Positions 1-7,154 of a stretch of DNA of 15,196 bases are shown one piece after another; the first letter of the stretch is position 1, and every line of letters starts with the position of its first letter. This stretch comes from Oceanococcus sp041624435 (GTDB lineage: Bacteria; Pseudomonadota; Gammaproteobacteria; Nevskiales; Oceanococcaceae): positions 1 to 15,196 of the forward strand of contig JBFJVB010000075.1 of assembly GCA_041624435.1 (NCBI GenBank). Direction: 5' to 3'. A program made the translations under genes and the position numbers. The notes beneath the pieces were generated by a model. It did not search any database. It was not told the DNA's origin and saw nothing but the letters and a program-made list of their open reading frames with translations.

Positions 1-105
1 GAAACGGCTGAACATGGGCAAGGCCTCCGTAAGAATGCGTGCTGAAATCAAGCAACGACTATGCCATAAGCGCATCGGCCATGGCTCCCCACACAGCCGC
101 AGAAC

Positions 106-122
106 TTGGCATGTCGGTTGCT
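106..122 (+). promoter_or_regulatory. Sigma-54 (RpoN) -24/-12 promoter of the porin-urt operon
   Basis: The sequence TTGGCATGTCGGTTGCT matches the sigma-54 consensus YTGGCAYG-N4-TTGCW at every defined position. The GG (108-109) and GC (120-121) dinucleotides have the required spacing. With GC at -13/-12, transcription would begin near 133, leaving a leader of about 52 nt before the porin ATG at 185. This also argues against the longer reading frame that opens at 14, upstream of the promoter. Sigma-54 needs an enhancer-binding activator; in urea uptake operons this is usually NtrC under nitrogen limitation (family knowledge). I could not find a convincing NtrC dyad in 1-105. Apart from this promoter I see nothing in 1-184. 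Confidence 0.85.
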
Positions 123-184
123 TGTTCGTCAGTTCGACGCACCAACGTCGCAATTGCCAGTCACGAATCTTTTTTGGGGAGAGT

Positions 185-1252
185 ATGAGCATGTCAGTTA
201 TTTCTGCCACTGCCCGGCGGGTGTCATCTCGCGGGCTGATCCAGGGCGCTGTCGCGTTGCTGGGTGTCATTTCGCTGGAGGCCGCGGCCGCCGGCCTGCC
301 GCCGGTGTCAATCGGCGCCGGGACCCGGGCCAGCTTCACCAGCACCGAAGTCGACGGCGTCGCCGATGATGTCGCCGATTTCCAGGTCAACAGCGTCCGT
401 CTGTATATGAACGGCAGCGTGACCGAAGAGCTGAAATTCACTTTCAACACCGAGTTCAACGGTGACAATGAAGTGGAAGTGCTGGATGCGATTGCCCGCT
501 TCGAGTTTTCCGAAGGCTTCAATATCTGGGCCGGACGTTTCCTGCCGCCGAGTGATCGGGCCAATCTGTACGGGCCGTATTACGCCAATCACTGGGGCGT
601 GTATCGCGACGGTGTGCAGGACGGCTACCCGTTCATCTACCAGGGCCGGGACAACGGCCTGGCTTACTGGGGCGATTTCGGCCGCTTCAAAGTGTCGCTG
701 GGGGCCTTCGATGTGCCCGGTACTCTGAACGACTCCGATGTGCTGACCGCCGCGCGCGTGCAGGTCAATCTGTGGGATCTGGAACCGGGGTATTACCTGA
801 ACGGCACCTACTACGGCGGCAAGGAAATCCTGTCCTTCGGTGTGGCCACGCAAAACGTGAACAGCAACAGCGCGACCACGGTCGATGCCCTGCTGGAAAC
901 CAAGCTGGGTGGTGGCGTGGTGACGCTGGAAGGCGAATACGCCAGCTATGACGGCCTGGGCGGTTACGGGGTCGGTGGCGCCAGTGTCAGCACCGGTTTC
1001 TTCGGTCTGGCGGCCTACATGTTCCCGCAGACCGTGGGGATCGGCCAGATTCAGGTGCTGGGCAAGTTTGCCGCAAGCAGCTTTGAAACCACTGGCGGCG
1101 ATACCGATCAGGACACCCTGGAGTTGAACCTGAACTACATCATCAAAGCCTTTGACGCCCGGGTCAGCCTGTTCTGGGTCGATACCGATTTCGAAGGCCC
1201 CGCAGGCACGGATTCAACCCAGATCGGGCTTGGTCTGCAATTCCAGATTTGA
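185..1252 (+). CDS. Outer-membrane porin-like protein, probably for urea or short amides
   Basis: A 355-residue protein starting at ATG 185, preceded by GGGGAGAG at a normal spacing; ATG 191 is an alternative. The frame stays open back to 14, but that part precedes the sigma-54 promoter and does not look like protein. Residues 1-36 form a signal peptide: a basic stretch, the hydrophobic run LIQGAVALLGVISL, then an EAAAA cleavage region. The mature part alternates polar and aromatic strands with Gly/Asn turns, as in beta-barrels. It contains the segment FNIWAGRFLPPSDRANLYGP around residues 115-135 and resembles OprO/OprP-type trimeric porins (recognition by eye). It ends in LGLGLQFQI, a hydrophobic barrel C-terminus, though without the usual final Phe. 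Only 22 nt separate it from urtA, so co-transcription is likely and a role in outer-membrane passage of urea or amides is inferred. Substrate is not shown by sequence. Confidence 0.8.
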   Translation: MSMSVISATARRVSSRGLIQGAVALLGVISLEAAAAGLPPVSIGAGTRASFTSTEVDGVADDVADFQVNSVRLYMNGSVTEELKFTFNTEFNGDNEVEVLDAIARFEFSEGFNIWAGRFLPPSDRANLYGPYYANHWGVYRDGVQDGYPFIYQGRDNGLAYWGDFGRFKVSLGAFDVPGTLNDSDVLTAARVQVNLWDLEPGYYLNGTYYGGKEILSFGVATQNVNSNSATTVDALLETKLGGGVVTLEGEYASYDGLGGYGVGGASVSTGFFGLAAYMFPQTVGIGQIQVLGKFAASSFETTGGDTDQDTLELNLNYIIKAFDARVSLFWVDTDFEGPAGTDSTQIGLGLQFQI

Positions 1253-1274
1253 TTCACACGCTAGAGACTAAATC

Positions 1275-2558
1275 ATGAAATCATCCAAAACATTAGCCCG
1301 CGTCGCGGCCCTGGGTCTGGGCTGCGGTCTGGCCGGACTGGCCCAGGCCGCCGACACCATCAAGGTCGGTGTGCTGCATTCCCTGTCAGGCACCATGGCC
1401 ATCTCGGAAACCACGCTGAAGGACACCGTCCTGATGCTGATCGAAGAGCAGAACGCCAAGGGCGGCTTGCTGGGCAAGCAGCTCGAAGCCGTGGTGGTCG
1501 ATCCGGCTTCCAACTGGCCGCTGTTCGCGGAAAAGGCCGAGCAGCTGCTGGTCAAGGACAAGGTGGACGCGGTGTTTGGTTGCTGGACCTCGGTGTCCCG
1601 TAAATCGGTGCTGCCGGTATTCGAAAAGAACAATGGCCTGCTGTTCTACCCGGTCCAGTATGAGGGCGAGGAATCCTCGCGCAATGTGTTCTATACCGGG
1701 GCAGCGCCGAATCAGCAGGCGATTCCTGCGGTCGACTACCTGAGGAATGAAGTCGAGGTGGAGCGCTGGGTGCTGGCCGGGACCGACTATGTCTATCCGC
1801 GTACCACCAACAAGATCCTGGAAGCCTATCTGAAGTCCAAAGGCGTCAAGGATTCGGACATCATGATCAATTACACGCCCTTCGGTCATTCCGACTGGCA
1901 ATCGATCGTGTCCGACATCAAGAAGTTCGGTTCTGCGGGCAAGAAGACGGCGGTCGTCTCGACGATCAACGGTGACGCCAATGTGCCTTTCTACAAGGAG
2001 CTGGCCAACCAGAGCATCTCTGCCGAAGACATTCCGGTCGTCGCTTTCTCGGTGGGTGAGGAAGAACTGGCGGGTCTGGATGCCAAGCCGCTGGTCGGGC
2101 ATCTGGCCGCCTGGAACTACTTCATGTCGATCGAAAACCCGGTCAATGAAAAGGCGATCGCCTCCTGGCATCAGTACATCAAGAACGATAAGCGCGTCTT
2201 CAACGACCCGATGGAAGCCCATGTGATCGGCTTTCGGATGTGGGTGAAGGCGGTCGAGAAAGCCGGCACCACCAACGTGGACAAGGTGATCGACAGCATG
2301 ATCGGCGTCCAGGTGCTGAATCTCACCGGTGGTGTGGCCGAGATGTTGCCGAACCATCATCTGACCAAGCCGGTGTATATCGGTGAAATCCGTGACGACG
2401 GTCAGTTCGACGTGGTGTGGAGCACCCAGGGTGAAGTGCCGGGCGATGCCTGGTCCGATTTCCTGCCGGGCTCCAAGGACATCGCAGCGGACTGGGTTGC
2501 GCTGAAGTGTGGCAATTACAACACCGCGACCAACACCTGTTCGGGTCAGAACTACTGA
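1275..2558 (+). CDS. urtA: Urea ABC transporter, periplasmic substrate-binding protein
   Basis: A 427-residue protein of normal UrtA length. A signal peptide covers residues 1-25 (LGLGCGLAGLAQA, cleavage before ADTIKVG). The mature protein opens with IKVGVLHSLSGTMAISE, typical of the amide/urea branch of the type I periplasmic binding fold (Leu/Ile/Val-binding superfamily, AmiC-like), followed by the characteristic DPASNWPLFAEKAEQLL and FGCWTSVSRKSVLPVFE segments. The C-terminus carries two cysteines (KCGNYNTATNTCSG) that could form a disulfide. It binds urea in the periplasm and delivers it to UrtB/UrtC. The start is ATG 1275 with only a weak ribosome site (AGAGAC). It lies 22 nt after the porin and is followed by a strong hairpin terminator, so it is probably made in excess over the membrane components. 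Confidence 0.96.
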   Translation: MKSSKTLARVAALGLGCGLAGLAQAADTIKVGVLHSLSGTMAISETTLKDTVLMLIEEQNAKGGLLGKQLEAVVVDPASNWPLFAEKAEQLLVKDKVDAVFGCWTSVSRKSVLPVFEKNNGLLFYPVQYEGEESSRNVFYTGAAPNQQAIPAVDYLRNEVEVERWVLAGTDYVYPRTTNKILEAYLKSKGVKDSDIMINYTPFGHSDWQSIVSDIKKFGSAGKKTAVVSTINGDANVPFYKELANQSISAEDIPVVAFSVGEEELAGLDAKPLVGHLAAWNYFMSIENPVNEKAIASWHQYIKNDKRVFNDPMEAHVIGFRMWVKAVEKAGTTNVDKVIDSMIGVQVLNLTGGVAEMLPNHHLTKPVYIGEIRDDGQFDVVWSTQGEVPGDAWSDFLPGSKDIAADWVALKCGNYNTATNTCSGQNY

Positions 2559-2573
2559 TCAAGGCAGCAACTG

Positions 2574-2604
2574 AAAGCTCCGGGCATTGGCCCGGGGCTT
2601 TTTT
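2574..2604 (+). terminator. Rho-independent terminator/attenuator between urtA and urtB
   Basis: The arms AGCTCCGGGC (2576-2585) and GCCCGGGGCT (2590-2599) pair over 10 bp with one G.U wobble around a four-base ATTG loop. Flanking A and T bases extend the stem. A run of six or seven T follows at 2598-2604. This is a textbook intrinsic terminator, yet it lies inside an operon: urtB begins 16 nt after the T-run. It should let only part of the transcripts continue into urtBCDE. Confidence 0.85.
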
Positions 2605-2619
2605 CTTTCCGGAACGCCG

Positions 2620-4317
2620 ATGAACCTGAAAAATTGCCTGAGCGCCCATTTCGACAGGCGCTTGCTCACCGCATGGCTGGTGTTGTTCGCTGTGTCGCTG
2701 ACGCCGTTCGCGCCCGTGCAGGCACAGCAGGACCTCAGTCCCACCGCTGACGCAACGGCAGCGCAGTTCGCTGCTCTGGTGGCGCAGTTCCCTGCTGCCG
2801 GGTACCGGCAAAAGGAAAAGCTGGTGGCTCAGGTTCTGAAGCTGAACCCGCCGGGCGGCCGCGCCCTGTTGAACGCGCTGCTGGATAACCGCCTGTATGC
2901 GCGCAAGCGCGACGGCGCAGTCTTCATGGTTGAACGGGCGGAGGACGGCCCATGGTCGCTGAGCGCGGCCGTCACCGGTCTGCCGGCCGGGACTGCAGAA
3001 GCGGGGGAATTGTCCCGCATTCGCACCAATAATCGTTTGCGCAAGGCGCTCAAAGGGGCGCTGGCGCAGCTGGATTTGAATGACCCTGACCCCGCCGTCA
3101 GGGAAACCGCGGTGGCGGAAATGCTGCGTACGCCCGATGCCGTGACCATCTCGGCCTTGCGAGCGCGCAGCGCGGTGGAAACCCATCGCCGGGTACGGCA
3201 ACGCATCGACACCGGGCTGGCCGTGGCTGATCTGGCCAGCGCGGACGCGGGCACCCGTCTGGCTGCGGTGCAGCGACTGGAAGGGGAGCTGAGCAGTGAA
3301 ATCCACGGCCGTCTCAAGTCCATGGCCGAGGCCGATGCCCAGGGGCAGTTCAGCGAACCCGACCCCCAGGTCAGGCTCGCGGCCGCCCGGGTTGCGGCGA
3401 GTATCGAACTCTGGCGGGATCTGTACAGCGGGGTCGAAACCCTGTTTTTCGGCCTGTCGTTGGGCTCGGTGCTGGTGCTGGCTGCGATCGGCCTGGCGAT
3501 CACGTTCGGGGTGATGGGGGTGATCAATATGGCGCACGGCGAACTGATCATGCTCGGTGCGTACACCGCCTACGTGATGCAGTTGCTGCTGCCTGATAAC
3601 ACGGCGGCGGCGCTGCTGCTGTCGATCCCGGCGGCCTTTGTGGTCGCGGGCCTGGCCGGTATCGCGATCGAGCGCGGTATCGTGCGTTTCCTGTATGGCC
3701 GCCCGCTGGAAACCCTGCTGGCGACCTTTGGCCTGTCGCTGATTCTGCAGCAGACCGTACGCTCCATTTTTTCGCCCCTGAATCGTTCGGTGGCCACGCC
3801 GGAATTCATGAGCGGTTCCTGGGTCATCAATGACGCCTTGTCGCTGACCTTGAATCGGCTGTACATCATCGCGTTTGCCTTGATTGTCTTCGCCCTGCTG
3901 ATGCTGGTGCTCAAGCGCACCTCGCTGGGGCTCAAAGTCCGGGCTGTGGCGCAGAACCGTTCCATGGCACGGGCGCTGGGGGTGCGCGCGGACTGGGTCG
4001 ATGCCGCGACTTTTGGTCTGGGAGCCGGGATTGCCGGCGTGGCGGGCGTGGCCCTGTCGCAGCTGACCAATGTGGGTCCCAATCTCGGCCAGGCCTACAT
4101 CATCGATTCGTTCATGGTGGTGGTCTTCGGCGGGGTCGGTAATCTGTGGGGCACTCTGATTGGCGGGATGTCGCTGGGCGTCATCAACAAGCTGCTGGAG
4201 CCGGTGTCCGGTGCGGTGCTGGCCAAGATTCTGGTGCTGGTCTTCCTGATTCTGTACATCCAGCGCCGTCCGGGCGGAATGTTCCCGCAACGCGGCCGCG
4301 CCGCCGAGGGGCACTGA
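2620..4317 (+). CDS. urtB: Urea ABC transporter, permease UrtB
   Basis: A 565-residue inner-membrane permease. I chose ATG 2620; an in-frame TTG at 2587 lies in the loop of the upstream terminator and is implausible. Residues 1-32 are a signal-like hydrophobic segment (LLTAWLVLFAVSL, then VQAQ). Residues about 33-265 form a periplasmic domain with HEAT-like repeats (DPDPAVRETAV near 153, DAGTRLAAVQRL near 208, DPDPQVR-like EPDPQVRLAAARVA near 245). From about residue 270 to the end is a LivH-type BPD_transp_2 permease with VMGVINMAHGELIMLGAYTA and the cytoplasmic KVRAVAQNRSMARALGV coupling helix. The extension before the permease is usual in UrtB and distinguishes it from LivH. It pairs with UrtC to form the channel. 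Its stop overlaps the urtC start. Confidence 0.95.
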   Translation: MNLKNCLSAHFDRRLLTAWLVLFAVSLTPFAPVQAQQDLSPTADATAAQFAALVAQFPAAGYRQKEKLVAQVLKLNPPGGRALLNALLDNRLYARKRDGAVFMVERAEDGPWSLSAAVTGLPAGTAEAGELSRIRTNNRLRKALKGALAQLDLNDPDPAVRETAVAEMLRTPDAVTISALRARSAVETHRRVRQRIDTGLAVADLASADAGTRLAAVQRLEGELSSEIHGRLKSMAEADAQGQFSEPDPQVRLAAARVAASIELWRDLYSGVETLFFGLSLGSVLVLAAIGLAITFGVMGVINMAHGELIMLGAYTAYVMQLLLPDNTAAALLLSIPAAFVVAGLAGIAIERGIVRFLYGRPLETLLATFGLSLILQQTVRSIFSPLNRSVATPEFMSGSWVINDALSLTLNRLYIIAFALIVFALLMLVLKRTSLGLKVRAVAQNRSMARALGVRADWVDAATFGLGAGIAGVAGVALSQLTNVGPNLGQAYIIDSFMVVVFGGVGNLWGTLIGGMSLGVINKLLEPVSGAVLAKILVLVFLILYIQRRPGGMFPQRGRAAEGH

Positions 4318-5423
4318 TGAGCACGTCTACATCCTGGCTGTCGCGCTACCTGGTGGAGGATCGTGCCAGCCGCTGGTTTCTCGGGGTCCTGCTGGTGCTG
4401 GCGCTGCTGGTTCCGGTGTTGCATCTGGCGGTGCCGGAAGGCTCGGCCCTGCATCTGTCCAGCTACAGTGTGACCTTGATCGGCAAGTACCTGTGCTATG
4501 CCTTGCTGGCGATTGCCGTCGATCTGATCTGGGGGTATTGCGGCATCCTGAGTCTGGGCCATACCGCATTTTTCGCCCTGGGCGGCTATGCGATGGGCAT
4601 GTATCTGATGCGCCAGATCGGCAGTCGTGGTGTCTACGGCCACCCTGAACTGCCCGATTTCATGGTGTTTCTGGACTGGAATGCCCTGCCGTGGTTCTGG
4701 CATGGCATGGATCAATTCTGGTTCGCCATGATCATGGTGGCGCTGGTGCCCGGCTTGCTGGCATTCCTGTTCGGCTGGTTGGCCTTCCGCTCACGCGTCA
4801 CCGGGGTCTATCTGTCGATCATCACCCAGGCCCTGACCTATGCGCTGATGCTGGCGTTCTTCCGTAACGAAATGGGTTTTGGCGGCAACGACGGTCTGAC
4901 TGACTTCAAGGATCTGCTGGGCTTTGACCTGCGAGCGCCGAACACGCGTATCGGACTGTTTCTGGCCAGCGTGCTGGCCCTGGCGCTGGGCTATCTCAGC
5001 TGCCGTTACATCGTGCGCTCGCGCTTTGGTCGTCTGATCGAGGCGATTCGTGATGCTGAAGGCCGGGCCCGTTTCATCGGCTACAAGGTGGAAAACTACA
5101 AGCTGTGGTTGTTCGCGTACTCGGCCGTGCTGGCCGGCATTGCCGGCGCCTTGTATGTGCCGCAGGTCGGCATCATCAACCCGGGTGAATTCGCCCCGAT
5201 CAATTCCATCGAGGTGGTGATCTGGGTCGCGGTCGGTGGGCGCGGCACCCTGTACGGGGCCGCGGTGGGCGCCTTGCTGGTCAACTATGCCAAGACCTAC
5301 TTCACCGACGCCCTCCCCGAAGTCTGGTTGTACGCCCTGGGTGCACTGTTCGTGCTGGTGACGATCTTCATGCCCCAGGGCATCGTCGGCCTGCTCAACC
5401 GCCGCAAAGGTAAATCCGCATGA
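4317..5423 (+). CDS. urtC: Urea ABC transporter, permease UrtC
   Basis: A 368-residue LivM-type permease, normal for UrtC. ATG 4317 shares one base with the urtB stop (TGATG), and GAGGGG lies six bases upstream, which favours translational coupling; the frame is open further upstream only as an overlap with urtB. There are multiple hydrophobic membrane helices. The LivM-like signature WGYCGILSLGHTAFFALGGY lies around residues 72-91. The cytoplasmic ATPase-coupling segment AIRDAEGRARFIGYKVENYK starts near 242. The C-terminus holds the conserved GGRGTLYGAAVGALLVN region. It forms the heteromeric membrane channel with UrtB and is driven by UrtD/UrtE. Its last four bases overlap urtD (ATGA). Confidence 0.95.
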   Translation: MSTSTSWLSRYLVEDRASRWFLGVLLVLALLVPVLHLAVPEGSALHLSSYSVTLIGKYLCYALLAIAVDLIWGYCGILSLGHTAFFALGGYAMGMYLMRQIGSRGVYGHPELPDFMVFLDWNALPWFWHGMDQFWFAMIMVALVPGLLAFLFGWLAFRSRVTGVYLSIITQALTYALMLAFFRNEMGFGGNDGLTDFKDLLGFDLRAPNTRIGLFLASVLALALGYLSCRYIVRSRFGRLIEAIRDAEGRARFIGYKVENYKLWLFAYSAVLAGIAGALYVPQVGIINPGEFAPINSIEVVIWVAVGGRGTLYGAAVGALLVNYAKTYFTDALPEVWLYALGALFVLVTIFMPQGIVGLLNRRKGKSA

Positions 5424-6253
5424 ACCTGTCGCCACGCACCGTGCGTGAACGCCTGGCCGGCCTGCGCCCCGCACAGCGACAACGCTCGCGACCGCTGGAC
5501 ACCAGCCATGACGTCATCCTGTATCTGGAGGACATCACCGTCAGCTTTGATGGGTTCAAGGCGCTGAATCAGCTGACCCTGTACGTCGAACCCGGAGAAC
5601 TGCGCTGCATCATTGGTCCCAATGGGGCGGGCAAGACCACGATGATGGACGTGATCACCGGCAAGACCCGGCCAGATACCGGCTCCGCCTGGTTTGGCCA
5701 GCACGTGGACCTGCTGACCCTGAGCGAGCCCGAGATCGCGACTGCGGGAATCGGCCGCAAGTTCCAGAAACCCACCGTGTTTGAGAATCACAGCGTGTTC
5801 GAGAATCTGGAGCTGGCGATGGCCGGGGACAAATCGGTCTGGAAAACCCTGACCGCCCGGCTCAGCGGGGAACAGCATGACCGGATCGACGCGGTGCTCG
5901 GCACCATCGCGCTGGGCGCACACCGCAGCGACCAGGCCGGCGGCTTGTCGCATGGTCAGAAGCAGTGGCTGGAAATCGGCATGCTGTTGATGCAGGATCC
6001 CGAATTGCTGCTGGTGGATGAGCCGGTGGCTGGCATGACCCCCCAGGAAACCGAGCGCACGGCCGAGTTGCTGGTGTCACTGGCCGGTGAGCACTCGGTG
6101 ATTGTGGTCGAGCACGACATGGCCTTTGTGCGCTCGATCGCCCGCACCGTGACGGTTCTGCATGAGGGCGCGGTTCTGGCCGAAGGGCCCATGGAGCAGG
6201 TGCAGAACGATCCGCGCGTGGTCGAGGTGTATCTGGGAGAGGCGCATGCTTGA
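5420..6253 (+). CDS. urtD: Urea ABC transporter, ATPase UrtD
   Basis: A 277-residue LivG-type ATP-binding protein. The ATG lies in an ATGA overlap with the urtC stop, with AAAGG upstream. About 28 polar, Arg-rich residues precede the ATPase domain, which begins at LYLEDITVSFDG. Walker A is GPNGAGKTT (66-74), the ABC signature is LSHGQKQ (176-182), Walker B is LLLVDEP with D200 and E201, and the H-loop is VEHD with H232. All catalytic motifs are intact. In the signature, the second position pair is SHG instead of the more common SGG, as is usual for UrtD. It works with UrtE on the cytoplasmic face of UrtBC. The stop overlaps the urtE start by eight bases. Confidence 0.96.
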   Translation: MNLSPRTVRERLAGLRPAQRQRSRPLDTSHDVILYLEDITVSFDGFKALNQLTLYVEPGELRCIIGPNGAGKTTMMDVITGKTRPDTGSAWFGQHVDLLTLSEPEIATAGIGRKFQKPTVFENHSVFENLELAMAGDKSVWKTLTARLSGEQHDRIDAVLGTIALGAHRSDQAGGLSHGQKQWLEIGMLLMQDPELLLVDEPVAGMTPQETERTAELLVSLAGEHSVIVVEHDMAFVRSIARTVTVLHEGAVLAEGPMEQVQNDPRVVEVYLGEAHA

Positions 6254-6938
6254 GATCAGCGGACTGAACCAATTGTACGGGGGCAGCCACACCCTGTGGG
6301 ATGTCGACCTGACCGTGTCGGCCGGTTCGCGGACCTGTTTGATGGGACGCAACGGCATGGGCAAGACCACCTTGCTCAAATGCGTGATGGGCCTGTTGCC
6401 CGCGGTCTCCGGGGAAATTCGTTTCGATGGCCAGGACCTGCACCGGCGGCCAGCGGAGCAGCGGGCACGGCTGGGCATCGGCTATGTGCCACAAGGACGG
6501 GAAATCTTCAGCGCGCTGACGGTGGAAGAAAACCTGCGTATGGGCGGCTTTACCGGCCGCGGCGGCGCCCATGCCATGGCCCGCGTCTACGAAATATTTC
6601 CGGTGTTACAGGATATGGCGCGGCGCCGCGGCGGTGACCTGTCCGGTGGTCAGCAACAGCAGCTGGCGATTGGTCGCGCCCTGATGCTCGAGCCGCGGAT
6701 GCTGATTCTCGACGAACCCTGCGAAGGCATCCAGCCAAACATCGTCGCCGAGATCGGTGATCTGTTGCTCAGGCTCAATCAGGAGCTGGAAATGACCATT
6801 TTGATCGTCGAGCAGAAGCTGCCCTTCGCCCGTCGCGTCGGCAGCGATTTCTGTGTGCTCGACAAAGGCCGGGTCGCGGTCCGAGGTGGCATCGACGAGC
6901 TGACCGACGAAGTCGTGCGCAAGCACATGACCGTCTGA
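6246..6938 (+). CDS. urtE: Urea ABC transporter, ATPase UrtE
   Basis: A 230-residue LivF-type ATP-binding protein. ATG 6246 is preceded by GGGAGAGG and overlaps the end of urtD by eight bases; the frame is open upstream only inside urtD. Walker A is GRNGMGKTT (34-42), the signature is LSGGQQQ (132-138), and Walker B is LILDEP with D156 and E157. The H-loop position reads VEQK, so Gln replaces the usual His, a feature common in LivF/UrtE proteins (family knowledge). The YGGSHTLWDV N-terminus and ILDEPCEGIQPNIV segment are typical of UrtE. It completes the transporter. No urease or accessory gene follows on this strand within the window. Confidence 0.96.
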   Translation: MLEISGLNQLYGGSHTLWDVDLTVSAGSRTCLMGRNGMGKTTLLKCVMGLLPAVSGEIRFDGQDLHRRPAEQRARLGIGYVPQGREIFSALTVEENLRMGGFTGRGGAHAMARVYEIFPVLQDMARRRGGDLSGGQQQQLAIGRALMLEPRMLILDEPCEGIQPNIVAEIGDLLLRLNQELEMTILIVEQKLPFARRVGSDFCVLDKGRVAVRGGIDELTDEVVRKHMTV

Positions 6939-6955
6939 ATCCAGCGCGGCCCTTG

Positions 6956-6974
6956 CGCGCCTGATGCAGGCGCG
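6956..6974 (+). terminator. Stem-loop after urtE, weak terminator candidate
   Basis: Perfect 8-bp arms CGCGCCTG and CAGGCGCG flank a three-base loop (ATG), 17 nt after the urtE stop. The position suits operon termination, but no T-run follows (next bases are GCTTGGGT), so it may instead only stabilise the mRNA 3' end. The REP cluster just downstream could contribute as well. Confidence 0.4.
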
Positions 6975-7001
6975 GCTTGGGTCGCCCGATCGCTGGGGCC
7001 C

Positions 7002-7028
7002 GTTTCGCGGCTAAAGCCGCTCCTACAG
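7002..7028 (+). repeat. REP palindrome, copy 1
   Basis: A 27-bp element with the 5-bp stem GCGGC/GCCGC around TAAA, the 5' end TTCGCG and the 3' end CGCTCCTAC. It is identical over all 27 bases to copy 3, 104 bp downstream, and inverted relative to copy 2. The TTCGCG...CGCTCCTAC layout matches repetitive extragenic palindromes widespread between genes in Pseudomonas and Xanthomonadales, which are mobilised in trans by REP-associated (RAYT) transposases (family knowledge). No such transposase gene is in the window. Confidence 0.85.
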
Positions 7029-7053
7029 CACGCTCGGCACCCGCCGGACGAAA

Positions 7054-7080
7054 TCGTAGGAGCGAGCGCAGCTCGCGAAT
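7054..7080 (-). repeat. REP palindrome, copy 2 (inverted variant)
   Basis: The same family in opposite orientation: it begins GTAGGAGCG (7056-7064), the exact complement of the CGCTCCTAC end of copy 1, and ends CGCGAA (7074-7079), the complement of its TTCGCG. The centre differs: GCGAGC/GCTCGC arms around GCA, a 6-bp stem. It therefore belongs to a different subfamily from copies 1 and 3. Copies 1-2 and 2-3 both form inverted pairs of the REPIN type. Confidence 0.8.
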
Positions 7081-7105
7081 CGGCGTTGCGCCAAAACCCA
7101 ACGCT

Positions 7106-7132
7106 GTTTCGCGGCTAAAGCCGCTCCTACAG
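7106..7132 (+). repeat. REP palindrome, copy 3
   Basis: Identical to copy 1 over 27 bases and in the same orientation. Between copies 2 and 3 lies a further small inverted repeat, GCGTT (7083-7087) and AACGC (7100-7104). Copy 3 ends 22 bp before the stop codon of the convergent dehydrogenase gene, so the trio fills the space between two 3' ends, the usual niche of REP elements. Confidence 0.85.
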
Positions 7133-7154
7133 GGACTCGATTCAGCCCCGCCGG

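Noticed and set aside
36..56. Possible NtrC enhancer dyad (TGCT...AGCA) and IHF-like AATCAA upstream of the sigma-54 promoter
   Set aside because: The half-site spacing (GC-N9-GC) does not fit the NtrC N11 pattern, and the IHF consensus lacks its TTR part.
14..184. N-terminal extension of the porin reading frame back to ATG 14
   Set aside because: It precedes the sigma-54 promoter, lacks a ribosome site, and would hide the signal peptide; ATG 185 has a good ribosome site.
2323..4314. Long antisense open frame of 663 codons opposite urtB
   Set aside because: Composition is His/Arg/Gln-rich as expected for the shadow of a GC-rich coding strand; urtB is unmistakable on the other strand.
4146..4316. 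Longer UrtC start at 4146
   Set aside because: It overlaps urtB out of frame; ATG 4317 has GAGGGG and gives the normal family length.
6162..6245. Longer UrtE start at 6162
   Set aside because: Lies entirely inside urtD; ATG 6246 begins exactly at the conserved UrtE N-terminus with a good ribosome site.
7002..7132. CRISPR array
   Set aside because: Only three palindromic units, the middle one inverted and diverged, with no uniform spacers; REP elements explain it.
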